Origin: Bacteroidota bacterium | Lineage (GTDB): Bacteria > Bacteroidota > Bacteroidia > Bacteroidales > JAAUTT01 | DNA length: 42,370 nucleotides | Direction: 5' to 3' | Assembly (NCBI GenBank): GCA_020048915.1 | Contig: JAIFLU010000208.1 | Coordinates: 1,139 to 43,508, forward strand | Part shown: positions 8,665 to 18,103 of the stretch, one piece after another | Layout: each line of letters opens with the position of its first letter | Numbering within the stretch: the first letter of the stretch is position 1 | The notes under the pieces: model-generated | Seen by the model: the letters and a program-made list of their open reading frames with translations, nothing else | Database searches by the model: none | Told to the model about the DNA's origin: nothing | Program-made: the position numbers and the translations under genes

Positions 8665-10122
8665 TTAATTCGTTTTTATTGTGCTAATTGTAAAAATGCT
8701 CCGTTCAGGAATTGTGGTACTTATAATGTTGTCAGTGATTGTAGATTCGGAAACCTTTTCACAATTTTTATTTCGTGTGGTTATGTAAGTAGAAACTTTT
8801 CTCCCATTTTCTAATTGAATCCCCTTCACTGAAATATTAAGCTTTACATCCGATTCTACAAGGTTCATTCCTGTGATAGTAATATCTTTTCCATCAGGCG
8901 ATTTAAAAGCATAGATTTTTATGTTTTTTAATTCACTTTTCCACTGTTGATACACATCGTATCCTTTGATTGGTGGGGCACTAATATCGATACGGATAAA
9001 GCCAGGTTTTACAAACCTGAATATTTGTTTAAGGGCATAAAACCGGGCTTTGGGCGTGTATTCCCATTTAGCGGTATCAACATGAAGTAACCCGAATGTT
9101 GACCATGCTGTATCGTGCTTATGGTAATTGTCGCAGGCATCCCAGAATTGCCCTGCGTTTGCGCCACATCGCAACTCAAGCAATAAACGGCGGTTAGTAC
9201 GCCAGGCAAATTCAAAATCGATTTCGCCGGTTTGGTCTAAATCCCCAAATTCGTTAAACCACACATGAGTGTTACGATAAGGAGTTTCTGAAATCAATTC
9301 CCTGGCAACACCTAGCTGACTATTTCCCCAGTACCAGCCGCCTTCACCTTCATCGCCATTGCCGTATGTGTGGCCGCTAAAAGCATAAATGTGATTTACG
9401 AAAGAAGTATCACCAAGGAATGGTTCCAGTTTACTATTGCTAACAGTGGCATCAGAAAAAACGATAAGTTTTATATCCGATAAATTGTGTTCCTTGAGCT
9501 TTGTGATGATAGAAGTTATGGCTTTTATCCGGTTTTGAGGAGGTAAAGCAGGCCCTTCCCGTGAACCATCGAAGTCGGTTTCGTTAAAAGGATCAAGAAA
9601 TTCAAACTTTAGTTTTTCTTTGTTCCTTGCCCAGTCCAGCATTGTTGCGATCATTTCGGAATAGGCATCAAAATCCGCCAGATTTTTTGTACCAGGTTCA
9701 TTCCATTCTGAAGGCACAATTCCGCTGATGTTAAAATACGGAATTACTCCTTTTGAATTTAAGTATCTGAATGATTCCCAAGCATCTCTCCATGCACGTG
9801 AAGAATATACTGAGTCAAGATATACCTGTGGCCAATGACCATCGGATTGCCTGTAACTGGGGTTGAGCCAGTTGGCAAGACCATATGGGTCGAATCGGAA
9901 CTGGTTAGCACCTAAATTATCAACCAACAGATCAATGGCTTGCTTTTGTTTCCCTTCGTTCCACTGATCGGGATTAAAATTTACCCCAAAACCATCGATG
10001 GTTTGATATTCAATGTTTACATCAACTATGGCATTTTTTACAATGACCTTCTTCTTTTCACATGATTGAAACATCAGGCAAAGCGCACTAAGTAAGATTA
10101 AAAATGATAGGTAGTTTTTCAT
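8665..10122 (-). CDS. GH30-like (clan GH-A) glycoside hydrolase, lipoprotein
   Basis: A 485-residue protein with a lipoprotein signal, Cys21 in MFQSC, so likely anchored in the envelope. A beta-strand start (YQTIDGFGVNFNP, 39-51) leads into a TIM barrel with acid/base Glu181 in LDPFNETDF and nucleophile Glu291 in VWFNEFGD. The C-terminal beta-domain (from about 390) has TITGMNL. This is the plan of GH30 and close clan GH-A families, which include endo-beta-1,6-galactanases, xylanases and glucanases. The subfamily cannot be set here. It ends one base before the GH43 start and begins 7 bp after the beta-helix/GH30 fusion, so these three act as one block. Confidence 0.75.
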   Translation of the reverse strand: MKNYLSFLILLSALCLMFQSCEKKKVIVKNAIVDVNIEYQTIDGFGVNFNPDQWNEGKQKQAIDLLVDNLGANQFRFDPYGLANWLNPSYRQSDGHWPQVYLDSVYSSRAWRDAWESFRYLNSKGVIPYFNISGIVPSEWNEPGTKNLADFDAYSEMIATMLDWARNKEKLKFEFLDPFNETDFDGSREGPALPPQNRIKAITSIITKLKEHNLSDIKLIVFSDATVSNSKLEPFLGDTSFVNHIYAFSGHTYGNGDEGEGGWYWGNSQLGVARELISETPYRNTHVWFNEFGDLDQTGEIDFEFAWRTNRRLLLELRCGANAGQFWDACDNYHKHDTAWSTFGLLHVDTAKWEYTPKARFYALKQIFRFVKPGFIRIDISAPPIKGYDVYQQWKSELKNIKIYAFKSPDGKDITITGMNLVESDVKLNISVKGIQLENGRKVSTYITTRNKNCEKVSESTITDNIISTTIPERSIFTISTIKTN

Positions 10123-10129
10123 ATTAATA

Positions 10130-13030
10130 TTATTTCTTAACTAATATGGTATTAAATGAATTCGCTTTTAACGATGAAATAATCGTTTCATCGCCAATTT
10201 TCATCGTCAGTACACGTGATTCATTGGAGTTATTAAAGGCAACAATAACAACAGATTTGTTAGGATTTATAAATGCCAGTACATCGTCAAAAGGCCCTTC
10301 GGTTTGAAGAAGTTTTGCTCCGGTTTGTACAAAGTGACTCACATGTTTCAATAAATAATACTCATGGTTGTACCGGAAAGTTCCATTTGTTGTATCAACC
10401 GATATCAGTGAATTTTGCTGCCAGCCCCAGCGGCTGTATCCTCCTTCGGCCAACGAAATATTCCAATACAGATAAGCACTTGTTCCATTTTTTATATAGT
10501 GTTTCATTAAATTCCAGGCATGCAAACAATGCTTCCAGTCGTTTTTACCATCGCCACATTCCTGCTCGGTCTGGTATAGTTTCAAGTCAGGATATCGTTT
10601 ATGAATTCCCGGAATTGCATCTTTACCCGCCCATTGAAAACCAACTCCTTTGATGTATTTCCCGGCAAAAGGGTCGTTGATGATGGTATCGACCAAAGCT
10701 TCTGCCGGACGTTCCATGGTTCCAAACATGAGCTCAACGTTTTGTTTTTCCATTGCCGGGCCTAGATATTTTCCAATAAAAGTAGCCAGTCCTGATGCTG
10801 TCCAGGTGCAACTTGGAAATATCTGACAGGAATTAAATTCGTTTTGCGGCATTACCATGGCGACATTGATACCTTGCTTTTTGTATTCTTCAATAAACTT
10901 CGAAAAATACAAAGCATAGGCTTTGAAGTATTTATCTTTCTGAATAAACATGTTGGTACCTTCTTTCCCTTGTTTGTCAGGAGGCAGGTTATTATGAAAG
11001 TTCTTGGCCAAACTTCCATCGGGTACAGCACAGGCATAATGCTTGTTCCATTTCATCCACGAAGGCGGACTCCAGGGCGATGCCCAAATTTTAAGTCCCG
11101 GGTTTTGATTTAAGGCACTTTTGATAAAAGGAACCAACGTTTCGTTATCGTTTCCGATACTAAATTTTTTCATCTTAAAATCGCTTTCCGTTTCGTTGTA
11201 TGAATACCAGTCGCGCGAAAAATCGTTTGCCCCTACCGGCATGCGACAAATGTTGAAATTTGCCCCAAAATCAGGTTTAAACAATTCTTTCAGGATAGAG
11301 TTTTGGTTGTCTTCGGATAAGGTTTTGAGCGAAGTCCTGCCCAATTCATTAAAACACGCGCCAAAACCTTCGATGGTTTGCAAGGTTGCGGAAGTGTCAA
11401 CAGCAACATCAAAATGGTGTTTGTCACTGGAAATAACCGGATTGTTTTCGATGATCCATGAATCGTTTTCAGTGGTTGAAACCCATTTTATTCCTGATAA
11501 ATAAGACGATTTGCCATCAGCTCCCAAATTTGGGTTTTCACTATTGGATATCTCGTTACTCCAATAATCCTTTCCCCCATTATGGCCGATCAACTTCCCG
11601 GCATTTGCAGCAGGCGATTCAGACATAAGCTTGAAATAAGCTATTGAATTTATGGTTTTGGGATTTTGATTTTCCAATGAATCAGACAGCGGCATCTGAA
11701 TCAATGGATCAGCTTTAACCGGATTGACATCCAGACGAATTTTTGGTTGTTCCAAACCAGATTGTGCATGAAAACTATTCCAGTATAAATTTCTGTCAAA
11801 CAAAGCACCGGTAAATTCACCGCTGGTAAATTGGTCGGTACTGTCGGTTACCAGAAAAATATTGTTTTCGAATACGAAATTTTCATAATGTCCGGGAAGG
11901 AAATTTACCCCATACCCATATTTATTTATCACGGTATTGTTATAGGCATGAAGATTTTTCATGGGAATAGCCGAAGGATCGCACCACATAAAAATACCAC
12001 TTTGTCCATTCTTTATCCCATCGTGATAACTGATGTTATAGCGTACAATATTGTTTTCCCATTTATCGGCACCTGCATATTGAAACATTCCATAACCTGC
12101 TCCTTCATTAAACATCGAAAGGTTATACTGCAAAATTGAATTGGTTACACCACCGTCAAAATCGAATCCACCTCCATCTTTGCCAATATGCGATGTTTTA
12201 TTATGGTGCGCATAACAATGCTGAATAACAACGCTGTCGCTCATATATGCCCAAATACCTACCGGGCCGTTTCCTTCGCGAGGCATGTCCCATCCATTAT
12301 TCATTGCTTCGCAATATTCAATCAAGGCATTTGTAACACCACCAATCAAAATTCCATTCCCGCTATGATTATCCTTTATGGCAGGACATCCAGGGTTATT
12401 TTCGGCTACTGAATAACCAATATAAACATTACGAATCGATTTATCGGAAGAATTATCTTTTCCAGAATCATCTGAAGTTATATGTATTCCGCAAAAGCCG
12501 TTGTCATGAGCAATAACGTTGGTTATCCGCATATCATTTCCGCCCTTTGTGTTAATTCCTGAGTAGAGATAGCCTGAAACGTCCAAACTATCTAATGTGA
12601 AATTTTTGCAATTACGAAAATCAATTCCTGAAGCATTATTCCCTTTCAGTCTTCCTGAACCTTTGCAAATCAAGTTTTTGACAACTAAAAAATCGCAATT
12701 TTCGGCTAACAAAGCCACTGAATCGCCTGAAATTATGATTGCCGGCCCGTCTCCAAAAGAAGTAATAACGATTGGTGAACCGAGTTGGCCTGATACCGAT
12801 TTCATTTTTAAACTTCCTTGAAAAGTCTGTCCTCCTTTCAAAAGGATTATGTCGCCCGCCTGATAAAATCCTTTACTTGCTTTTTCGAGCGTTTGCCAGG
12901 CATTTTGTGGAGACAATCCATCGTTATTGTCGCTTCCGGCAGAAGCATTGATATAATAACTGGCGCTAAACGTATTGCAGGTAATGAATAGTAGGTTTGT
13001 CAATAATATAATAAATCTTGCTTTCTTCAT
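10130..13030 (-). CDS. fusion: right-handed beta-helix domain plus GH30
   Basis: A 966-residue secreted protein (signal peptide to about residue 23). Residues about 25-500 are a right-handed parallel beta-helix: the start SAGSDNNDGLSPQNAWQTLEKA is split here as ASAGSDNNDG and SPQNAWQTLEKA, and many short Asn-rich turns follow (FRNCKNFTLDSLDV, NNTVINKYG). This fold is shared by pectate lyases and other polysaccharide-acting or binding proteins. From about residue 540 a complete GH30 follows: TIEGFGACFNE, acid/base Glu731 in MPQNEFNS, WASPWSPPSWMK, nucleophile Glu822 in YQTEQECGDG, and a beta-sandwich end. GH30 members act on beta-1,6- or beta-1,4-linked glucans, galactans and xylans. The fusion is intact, with no stop or frame change at the joint. 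Which half meets the substrate first is unknown. Confidence 0.85.
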   Translation of the reverse strand: MKKARFIILLTNLLFITCNTFSASYYINASAGSDNNDGLSPQNAWQTLEKASKGFYQAGDIILLKGGQTFQGSLKMKSVSGQLGSPIVITSFGDGPAIIISGDSVALLAENCDFLVVKNLICKGSGRLKGNNASGIDFRNCKNFTLDSLDVSGYLYSGINTKGGNDMRITNVIAHDNGFCGIHITSDDSGKDNSSDKSIRNVYIGYSVAENNPGCPAIKDNHSGNGILIGGVTNALIEYCEAMNNGWDMPREGNGPVGIWAYMSDSVVIQHCYAHHNKTSHIGKDGGGFDFDGGVTNSILQYNLSMFNEGAGYGMFQYAGADKWENNIVRYNISYHDGIKNGQSGIFMWCDPSAIPMKNLHAYNNTVINKYGYGVNFLPGHYENFVFENNIFLVTDSTDQFTSGEFTGALFDRNLYWNSFHAQSGLEQPKIRLDVNPVKADPLIQMPLSDSLENQNPKTINSIAYFKLMSESPAANAGKLIGHNGGKDYWSNEISNSENPNLGADGKSSYLSGIKWVSTTENDSWIIENNPVISSDKHHFDVAVDTSATLQTIEGFGACFNELGRTSLKTLSEDNQNSILKELFKPDFGANFNICRMPVGANDFSRDWYSYNETESDFKMKKFSIGNDNETLVPFIKSALNQNPGLKIWASPWSPPSWMKWNKHYACAVPDGSLAKNFHNNLPPDKQGKEGTNMFIQKDKYFKAYALYFSKFIEEYKKQGINVAMVMPQNEFNSCQIFPSCTWTASGLATFIGKYLGPAMEKQNVELMFGTMERPAEALVDTIINDPFAGKYIKGVGFQWAGKDAIPGIHKRYPDLKLYQTEQECGDGKNDWKHCLHAWNLMKHYIKNGTSAYLYWNISLAEGGYSRWGWQQNSLISVDTTNGTFRYNHEYYLLKHVSHFVQTGAKLLQTEGPFDDVLAFINPNKSVVIVAFNNSNESRVLTMKIGDETIISSLKANSFNTILVKK

Positions 13031-13070
13031 GTGTTGAGTGATTAATTTATGATTATTTAAAATGATTACC

Positions 13071-14717
13071 TTACTGTTTAACTAATACCAACTGATCCAA
13101 TAAAGGTGTGAGCATTTCGTTTGACGTTACTTTCAGTGCATTTAAGCCTTTTTTTAAATTAATTTTGGTAAAAACAGTTGAATAGCTTGCAGCTCCCACA
13201 TAACCAAACTCGAAATTGGCATTTTCGGGCACAGGGCAGGCAATGGTTACGGTTTCATTGTTGGATAGAACATTGATGTTGCACGTTTTTCCCGTTGGAT
13301 TGGCATAGCGCAGCCCCACTTTGTATTGGCCATCTTCGGGAATGCGAACTGCCAAACGGGCATATTGGGTTGGAGGTTCGCCTGAAAATTGCATGTATCC
13401 CCAGCCCTTAAAGCCATGGTAATAATTCCCTTTTACTGCCCTGAACAGGGTAACTTCTTCCAATTCGATAAACAACGAATCTTTCACTATAGGATAGGTG
13501 TCTTTTAATTCGCCAACCGCATTTCCTTTCACTTTAATCATGATCACACTGTGCGAAGGAATTACTGTTTCGAATTTATTTTCAAACGAACCCAAATCCT
13601 TGTGTTGCCATAAATCTCTTACCGTAACCTTTTGGGGATCAAGCCCCAGACTTTCCCAGCTTACGCTCATCGCATTGAGGTAATCGGATCGGTTTAGCAA
13701 GACTACAGCGTATTCGCCTTGCACTGCCAGTTTTTTAGCATATACCTGTAAGCCAAAATCTTTTTCGTATTTGCTTTGTCCGATGCCGGAATCGTAAATT
13801 TTCCGTCCCTGATAACACAATGGGTCCTGATTGATGGCCGTAACTTCCTTGTTCGAGATAATTTCCATCACCTGTTTATCCATGTTACGAAGGTCGTTTC
13901 CCAGCATAAGTGGAGAACCCAGTATGGCCCATAAACTAAAGTGCGCCTTGTTCTCTTCGTAGGTCAACGAACCGTTGCCCACCTGTAACATGTCGGGGTC
14001 GTTATATGTACCCGGTGCCTGAACTTCTTCGAGTCCCTGCTGCATATCAATGGCAAGTGCCACCGGAACAGGACGCCAGTGGATCTGCTGATCCATCGAC
14101 AAATCCCAAGATGGAAACATGTCGTTGGTGGTGCGCCACATGTTGGCATAATTACTGTAAAAAGCCACATCATCATATTGCAAATGAATGCTCAATACAA
14201 TGGGATGCTTCACTTTATCCAATGCCGCACGCCATTTTTTGCAAATCACTTCCCGTCCTTCATCGGCGCCACAGCCATCGAGCTTGATAAAATCAACGCC
14301 CCATGCGGCATAAGTGCGCACATCCTGTTCTTCATGTCCCAAACTTCCTACACAACTGCCACAGGTTTTTGCTGCTGGCGAAGTATAAATCCCAAACTTG
14401 AGGCCTTTAGAATGCACATAGTCGGCCAGGTGCTTGATGCCATTGGGGAATTTTTTCGGATCGGCCACAATGGTTCCATCGTTTGTGCGCTCCAATGCCC
14501 AGCCATCGTCGATAACCACATACTGATAACTGGCATCTTTTAATCCGGTTGAAACCATGGCATCGGCAACCGACATCACTTTCGCTTCCGATATATCTTT
14601 GGCAAAAGTGTTCCAACTGTTCCAGCCCATCGGGGGCGTTTTGGCGTAATCTTTGAAATTTTGTGCGAAAACGCTACTACTTAAAAAAAACAAAACCAGC
14701 AAATATGTATTTCTCAT
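13071..14717 (-). CDS. GH27 alpha-galactosidase, secreted
   Basis: A 548-residue protein with a signal peptide to about residue 19. The GH27 TIM barrel begins PPMGWNSWNTF (28-38), has YVVIDDGW, nucleophile Asp147 in FIKLDGCG and acid/base Asp199 in MWRTTNDM, then NDPDMLQVGNG and GSPLMLGNDLR. A beta-sandwich follows from about 330, and the last 140 residues resemble a CBM35/CBM6 module (FIELEEV to LLDQLVLVK). It removes terminal alpha-galactosyl residues, for example from galactomannan, or from arabinogalactan or xyloglucan side chains. It lies 40 bp before the beta-helix/GH30 fusion. Together with the beta-mannosidase and AGE epimerase it supports a galacto(gluco)mannan-type target. Confidence 0.92.
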   Translation of the reverse strand: MRNTYLLVLFFLSSSVFAQNFKDYAKTPPMGWNSWNTFAKDISEAKVMSVADAMVSTGLKDASYQYVVIDDGWALERTNDGTIVADPKKFPNGIKHLADYVHSKGLKFGIYTSPAAKTCGSCVGSLGHEEQDVRTYAAWGVDFIKLDGCGADEGREVICKKWRAALDKVKHPIVLSIHLQYDDVAFYSNYANMWRTTNDMFPSWDLSMDQQIHWRPVPVALAIDMQQGLEEVQAPGTYNDPDMLQVGNGSLTYEENKAHFSLWAILGSPLMLGNDLRNMDKQVMEIISNKEVTAINQDPLCYQGRKIYDSGIGQSKYEKDFGLQVYAKKLAVQGEYAVVLLNRSDYLNAMSVSWESLGLDPQKVTVRDLWQHKDLGSFENKFETVIPSHSVIMIKVKGNAVGELKDTYPIVKDSLFIELEEVTLFRAVKGNYYHGFKGWGYMQFSGEPPTQYARLAVRIPEDGQYKVGLRYANPTGKTCNINVLSNNETVTIACPVPENANFEFGYVGAASYSTVFTKINLKKGLNALKVTSNEMLTPLLDQLVLVKQ

Positions 14718-14735
14718 TACTACTTTTTTAAAATA

Positions 14736-17700
14736 TTAACCTTCAATCCGTTTTGCAATAGGCACCGGTTTAAATACCTCCTGATTTTCGCCAATATAAT
14801 TTTTCCATTCGCTCCTGTTCTTTCCAAAATCTTTTCCGGTAATTCTTTCCAGGGTTAAATGGGAAAAGCCTGCCAGAACAGCGCGTGCATCATCTAAATA
14901 TTCGGTCAATATGTTTAAGCCAAACTTACTGCCACTGTATGCCAAGGCTCGTGCCAATATCAATTCCAATAATGCCAACCGCTCCATTACCGGATTTCCA
15001 TCGATTAAGGTTTTCTCGGAACGATTGTTTAAGAATTGATTGGCATGGAGCTTTTTCAAGGCAGGAAAAGCATCTGCACTTCCCAATAACTTAGCGCCAT
15101 AACAAACAGCATCGATATAGTAAAACAAGCCTAATTTTGAGGTATAGAAATCTTCAATACTTTGAGGGTTAAATTTTTCTGCTACCTTTTCCCAAACCGG
15201 AATATTGAGTTTGCTATGGGTCATTCCCAAGGAGTAAATCAGGTTTCCACAAAATGGAATAGCAGCCTGGTCGGGTGGCATTTTTTTGCTGTCGCACCAT
15301 TTCACAGGTTCATCCAACATGGGCAGCTGATTGCTCCCATCCAACTGTGCCATTATTTCGTTGTACAAAGTTAACGCTGCGTTTTCATCGCCAAACATAG
15401 CCAGCGCCTGGGCAATTCGAATGGCCATTTTTCCCGATGTGTTTTTCAGTGCCTTTTGCAATGCAGGGACGGCCAGTTCGGCAGGAGCTGTGCAAACCTC
15501 GACTAAAGGAATACGTTCTTTCCAAATTTCGCCCATTTCCATGTTGGAATAGGAATGCAGACTCTTTTCAGGATTAAACTGTGCGATTAATCCTTCGAGT
15601 TCTGCTTCAGTATAAATTTTTTCCCTGATTTCCCTACCAATGACTGTTTCGGGCAATACATCGTTTTTAACCAATACTTTTTGAAACTCGCTCATATTTA
15701 TTTGTCGAGGCGATTTACTTGTTTCGAGCGCAAAAACAGCGGCAAGGGCAGCGACTCCACCCAGCATTTCCAAGTCGGGTTGCATTCGAATGGTAGCCAA
15801 TGATTCATGGTTCGTGGATAATGCTTTCCCAACCACCAGAATGTTTTCAAGGGTTTTGGGCAATAAGGTGCGATAAGGTATTTCGATTTCATAATTTGGT
15901 GGAATCAAACCCATGCGCAACCAGTCGGACGAGTGATATCCTTTTACATCGCAGTTACTGTATGCAATATGGATCACATCGTCCCATTCACTAAGTTTCA
16001 TGTGGTCGGTAAGGGTAAGAATCACATCGCCCAAAATATGTCGCGATTCGCGGGGTGCCAGATACGGATAATGATCGTGCATGTGCGCTCCACTGCGCAA
16101 GCCAACCATAACTGCCCGGGTATAATCGTGAATATTGGTTACATCAACAGCATTTAGAAATGAAGTTTCGGTAATACCGGGTGGTGATGTTTTGCATAAG
16201 GCATACCACAGGGGGATTGCGTCGCCCGATGTTCCAAATATGAATGGCGCCCCGGCAAATCCGGCCACATCGCCATCGCCGGTTGCGTCAATCACAATTT
16301 TTGACTTTACACCGTAAACACCCTGTGGTGTGGCAATTACAGCGCCTATTACTTTGTTCCCATCCATTATAGTGCCTATGGCAATGGAATTCCAAACAAT
16401 TTGAGCACCAGCCTTTTCAATTTCGGCCAGCAACATGTATTTTTTTGCCTGAACATTCCAGGTTACAAAAGGCTTAATCCAATCGAGGTAGTTCTTCGAA
16501 TAATTGGGTATGTATTGGTGTACCTCGTCCATTTTTTTATTATTCTTTGCCACAAATCCACGGTAGTTTCCATGCCCCCAGTGATCGAACACTCCACCAA
16601 AAGTTCCTGTTCCTCCAAAACCGGGATTCATATCAATGACCATAGTTTTTTTACCACCTTCAGCCGCAGCAATGGCTGCAGTTGCTCCACTGGTACCACC
16701 GCCTACCACTAAAATATCCACCTCCTGCAAAATGGGCAGGGTTTGTTCCTTTACCTCAAAATACTCATAATTGCGCCCTTTTTGAGGACTATCCTGCTCT
16801 TTTACATCCAAACTCTTTTTACGATTATTAGATGCAAGCAATGCTGCTGTTTGGGGCAATGCTGCAATTACCAATGTATCCCAATTATTAACCAGGTAAT
16901 TGCATAAGGGCAATGCGATTTCACAAGCTCCTGCTGGCGTTAGCAAGTGATTGATGAGTGGTGCCTGCATTCGGGCGCTTTCGTTGATGCACCATAAATT
17001 AGTGAATGGTGTAGCAAAGGCCGAACTGACTATCTCCCCATGGCTGTTCAATTTAAATGTTGATTTTGGAATTACGTTTAGTTGATTATCCTTCAATTCC
17101 AGCATTTGTGCTGAATAAATACCATCGAGGGAATACGAAGAAGTAGCCAGAAAGGCTTCGTTGAATTCAGGAATTTTTTCAAACAAATATTTGGAAACAG
17201 CTATGCTTCGGTTCCATGCTTCCTTTTCCCTTTCTACCGTACTTTCAACATCAAAACCAGGGTCCGGAAAATTCATGGTACAATCGACATAATAATGATT
17301 GGCCCCCAAATACCCTTGCTGAATTTGCAGGGTGTTGTCTTTGATTTTCAAGGACTCGGGTACCGTTAACGAGGTATATTTTAGTGGTTTAATCTGAATA
17401 AACTCCAACGTGCGTGTAAAGCTTGATAATTCAGGCAACGCTTTTTCAAAACCAATATTGGAAAGACGAGCTACAGAGGCTGTTTGGGTGCAATCGACCA
17501 CCAATTTAGCAAGAATTGCCTGCCTACCTGATTTGTTGCCAATAACCAAACCCTGAAGTTTGTTATCCTTTTCTATAAGTTGAATGGGATAACTGGCATA
17601 TAAGATATCGACACCCTGTTCGATTAATGATTCTTCGAGCGTTAGTTTTACCTTATTAAAGCGAAATAAAGTTTGATGCTCAAAAGGTTGCTTATGTTCA

Positions 17701-18077
17701 GGATCGATGCAGGCTTTTACTACAACTGGCAATTCAGTGCGCGATTTGTCAGGATGATTTACCCATGGCCTGTATGTTGATGTAATTTCGCGACCCAGAT
17801 AAATACGCCTTTCAATTAGCACCACCGAGGCACCTGATTTTGCAAATTCGAGTGCTGTGGTAACTCCGGCAAATCCTCCGCCAACCACCAAAACATCACA
17901 TTTTTTCAAAACCGGAAGGTAGTGTTCGTCAAAACTTAATGCTTCATGTTTATTTTCCGCACCACAGGCAGACAATAAAGAACCGGGCACAACCAAACTC
18001 GCAACAGAAGTTAGTCCCGTAAATTTTATGAATTCCCTTCTCGAGAACCCAGTTTTATTATGTCGATTTTCAGCCAT
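14736..18077 (-). CDS. tandem FAD-dependent oxidoreductase with Tat/lipoprotein signal
   Basis: An unusually long protein of 1113 residues with two FAD_oxidored modules in one chain. Residues 11-18 (FSRREFIK) are a twin-arginine motif, and Cys38 in LLSACGAE looks like a lipobox, so Tat export as a lipoprotein is likely. The first dinucleotide motif is VVGGGFAG (residues 64-71) followed by ERR. The second is VVGGGTSG (457-464) with FGGTGTFGG. IDATGDGDVAGFAGAPF marks the second module. Roughly the last 250 residues are helical, HEAT-like (PALQKALKNTSGKMAIRIAQALAMFGDE is visible in pieces). The family is common in complex-glycan loci, but its substrate is not established. It lies 18 bp before GH27 and 26 bp after the epimerase. 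Confidence 0.85.
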   Translation of the reverse strand: MAENRHNKTGFSRREFIKFTGLTSVASLVVPGSLLSACGAENKHEALSFDEHYLPVLKKCDVLVVGGGFAGVTTALEFAKSGASVVLIERRIYLGREITSTYRPWVNHPDKSRTELPVVVKACIDPEHKQPFEHQTLFRFNKVKLTLEESLIEQGVDILYASYPIQLIEKDNKLQGLVIGNKSGRQAILAKLVVDCTQTASVARLSNIGFEKALPELSSFTRTLEFIQIKPLKYTSLTVPESLKIKDNTLQIQQGYLGANHYYVDCTMNFPDPGFDVESTVEREKEAWNRSIAVSKYLFEKIPEFNEAFLATSSYSLDGIYSAQMLELKDNQLNVIPKSTFKLNSHGEIVSSAFATPFTNLWCINESARMQAPLINHLLTPAGACEIALPLCNYLVNNWDTLVIAALPQTAALLASNNRKKSLDVKEQDSPQKGRNYEYFEVKEQTLPILQEVDILVVGGGTSGATAAIAAAEGGKKTMVIDMNPGFGGTGTFGGVFDHWGHGNYRGFVAKNNKKMDEVHQYIPNYSKNYLDWIKPFVTWNVQAKKYMLLAEIEKAGAQIVWNSIAIGTIMDGNKVIGAVIATPQGVYGVKSKIVIDATGDGDVAGFAGAPFIFGTSGDAIPLWYALCKTSPPGITETSFLNAVDVTNIHDYTRAVMVGLRSGAHMHDHYPYLAPRESRHILGDVILTLTDHMKLSEWDDVIHIAYSNCDVKGYHSSDWLRMGLIPPNYEIEIPYRTLLPKTLENILVVGKALSTNHESLATIRMQPDLEMLGGVAALAAVFALETSKSPRQINMSEFQKVLVKNDVLPETVIGREIREKIYTEAELEGLIAQFNPEKSLHSYSNMEMGEIWKERIPLVEVCTAPAELAVPALQKALKNTSGKMAIRIAQALAMFGDENAALTLYNEIMAQLDGSNQLPMLDEPVKWCDSKKMPPDQAAIPFCGNLIYSLGMTHSKLNIPVWEKVAEKFNPQSIEDFYTSKLGLFYYIDAVCYGAKLLGSADAFPALKKLHANQFLNNRSEKTLIDGNPVMERLALLELILARALAYSGSKFGLNILTEYLDDARAVLAGFSHLTLERITGKDFGKNRSEWKNYIGENQEVFKPVPIAKRIEG

Positions 18078-18103
18078 CTTCCAATTTTATATTTGGATAT
18101 TGT

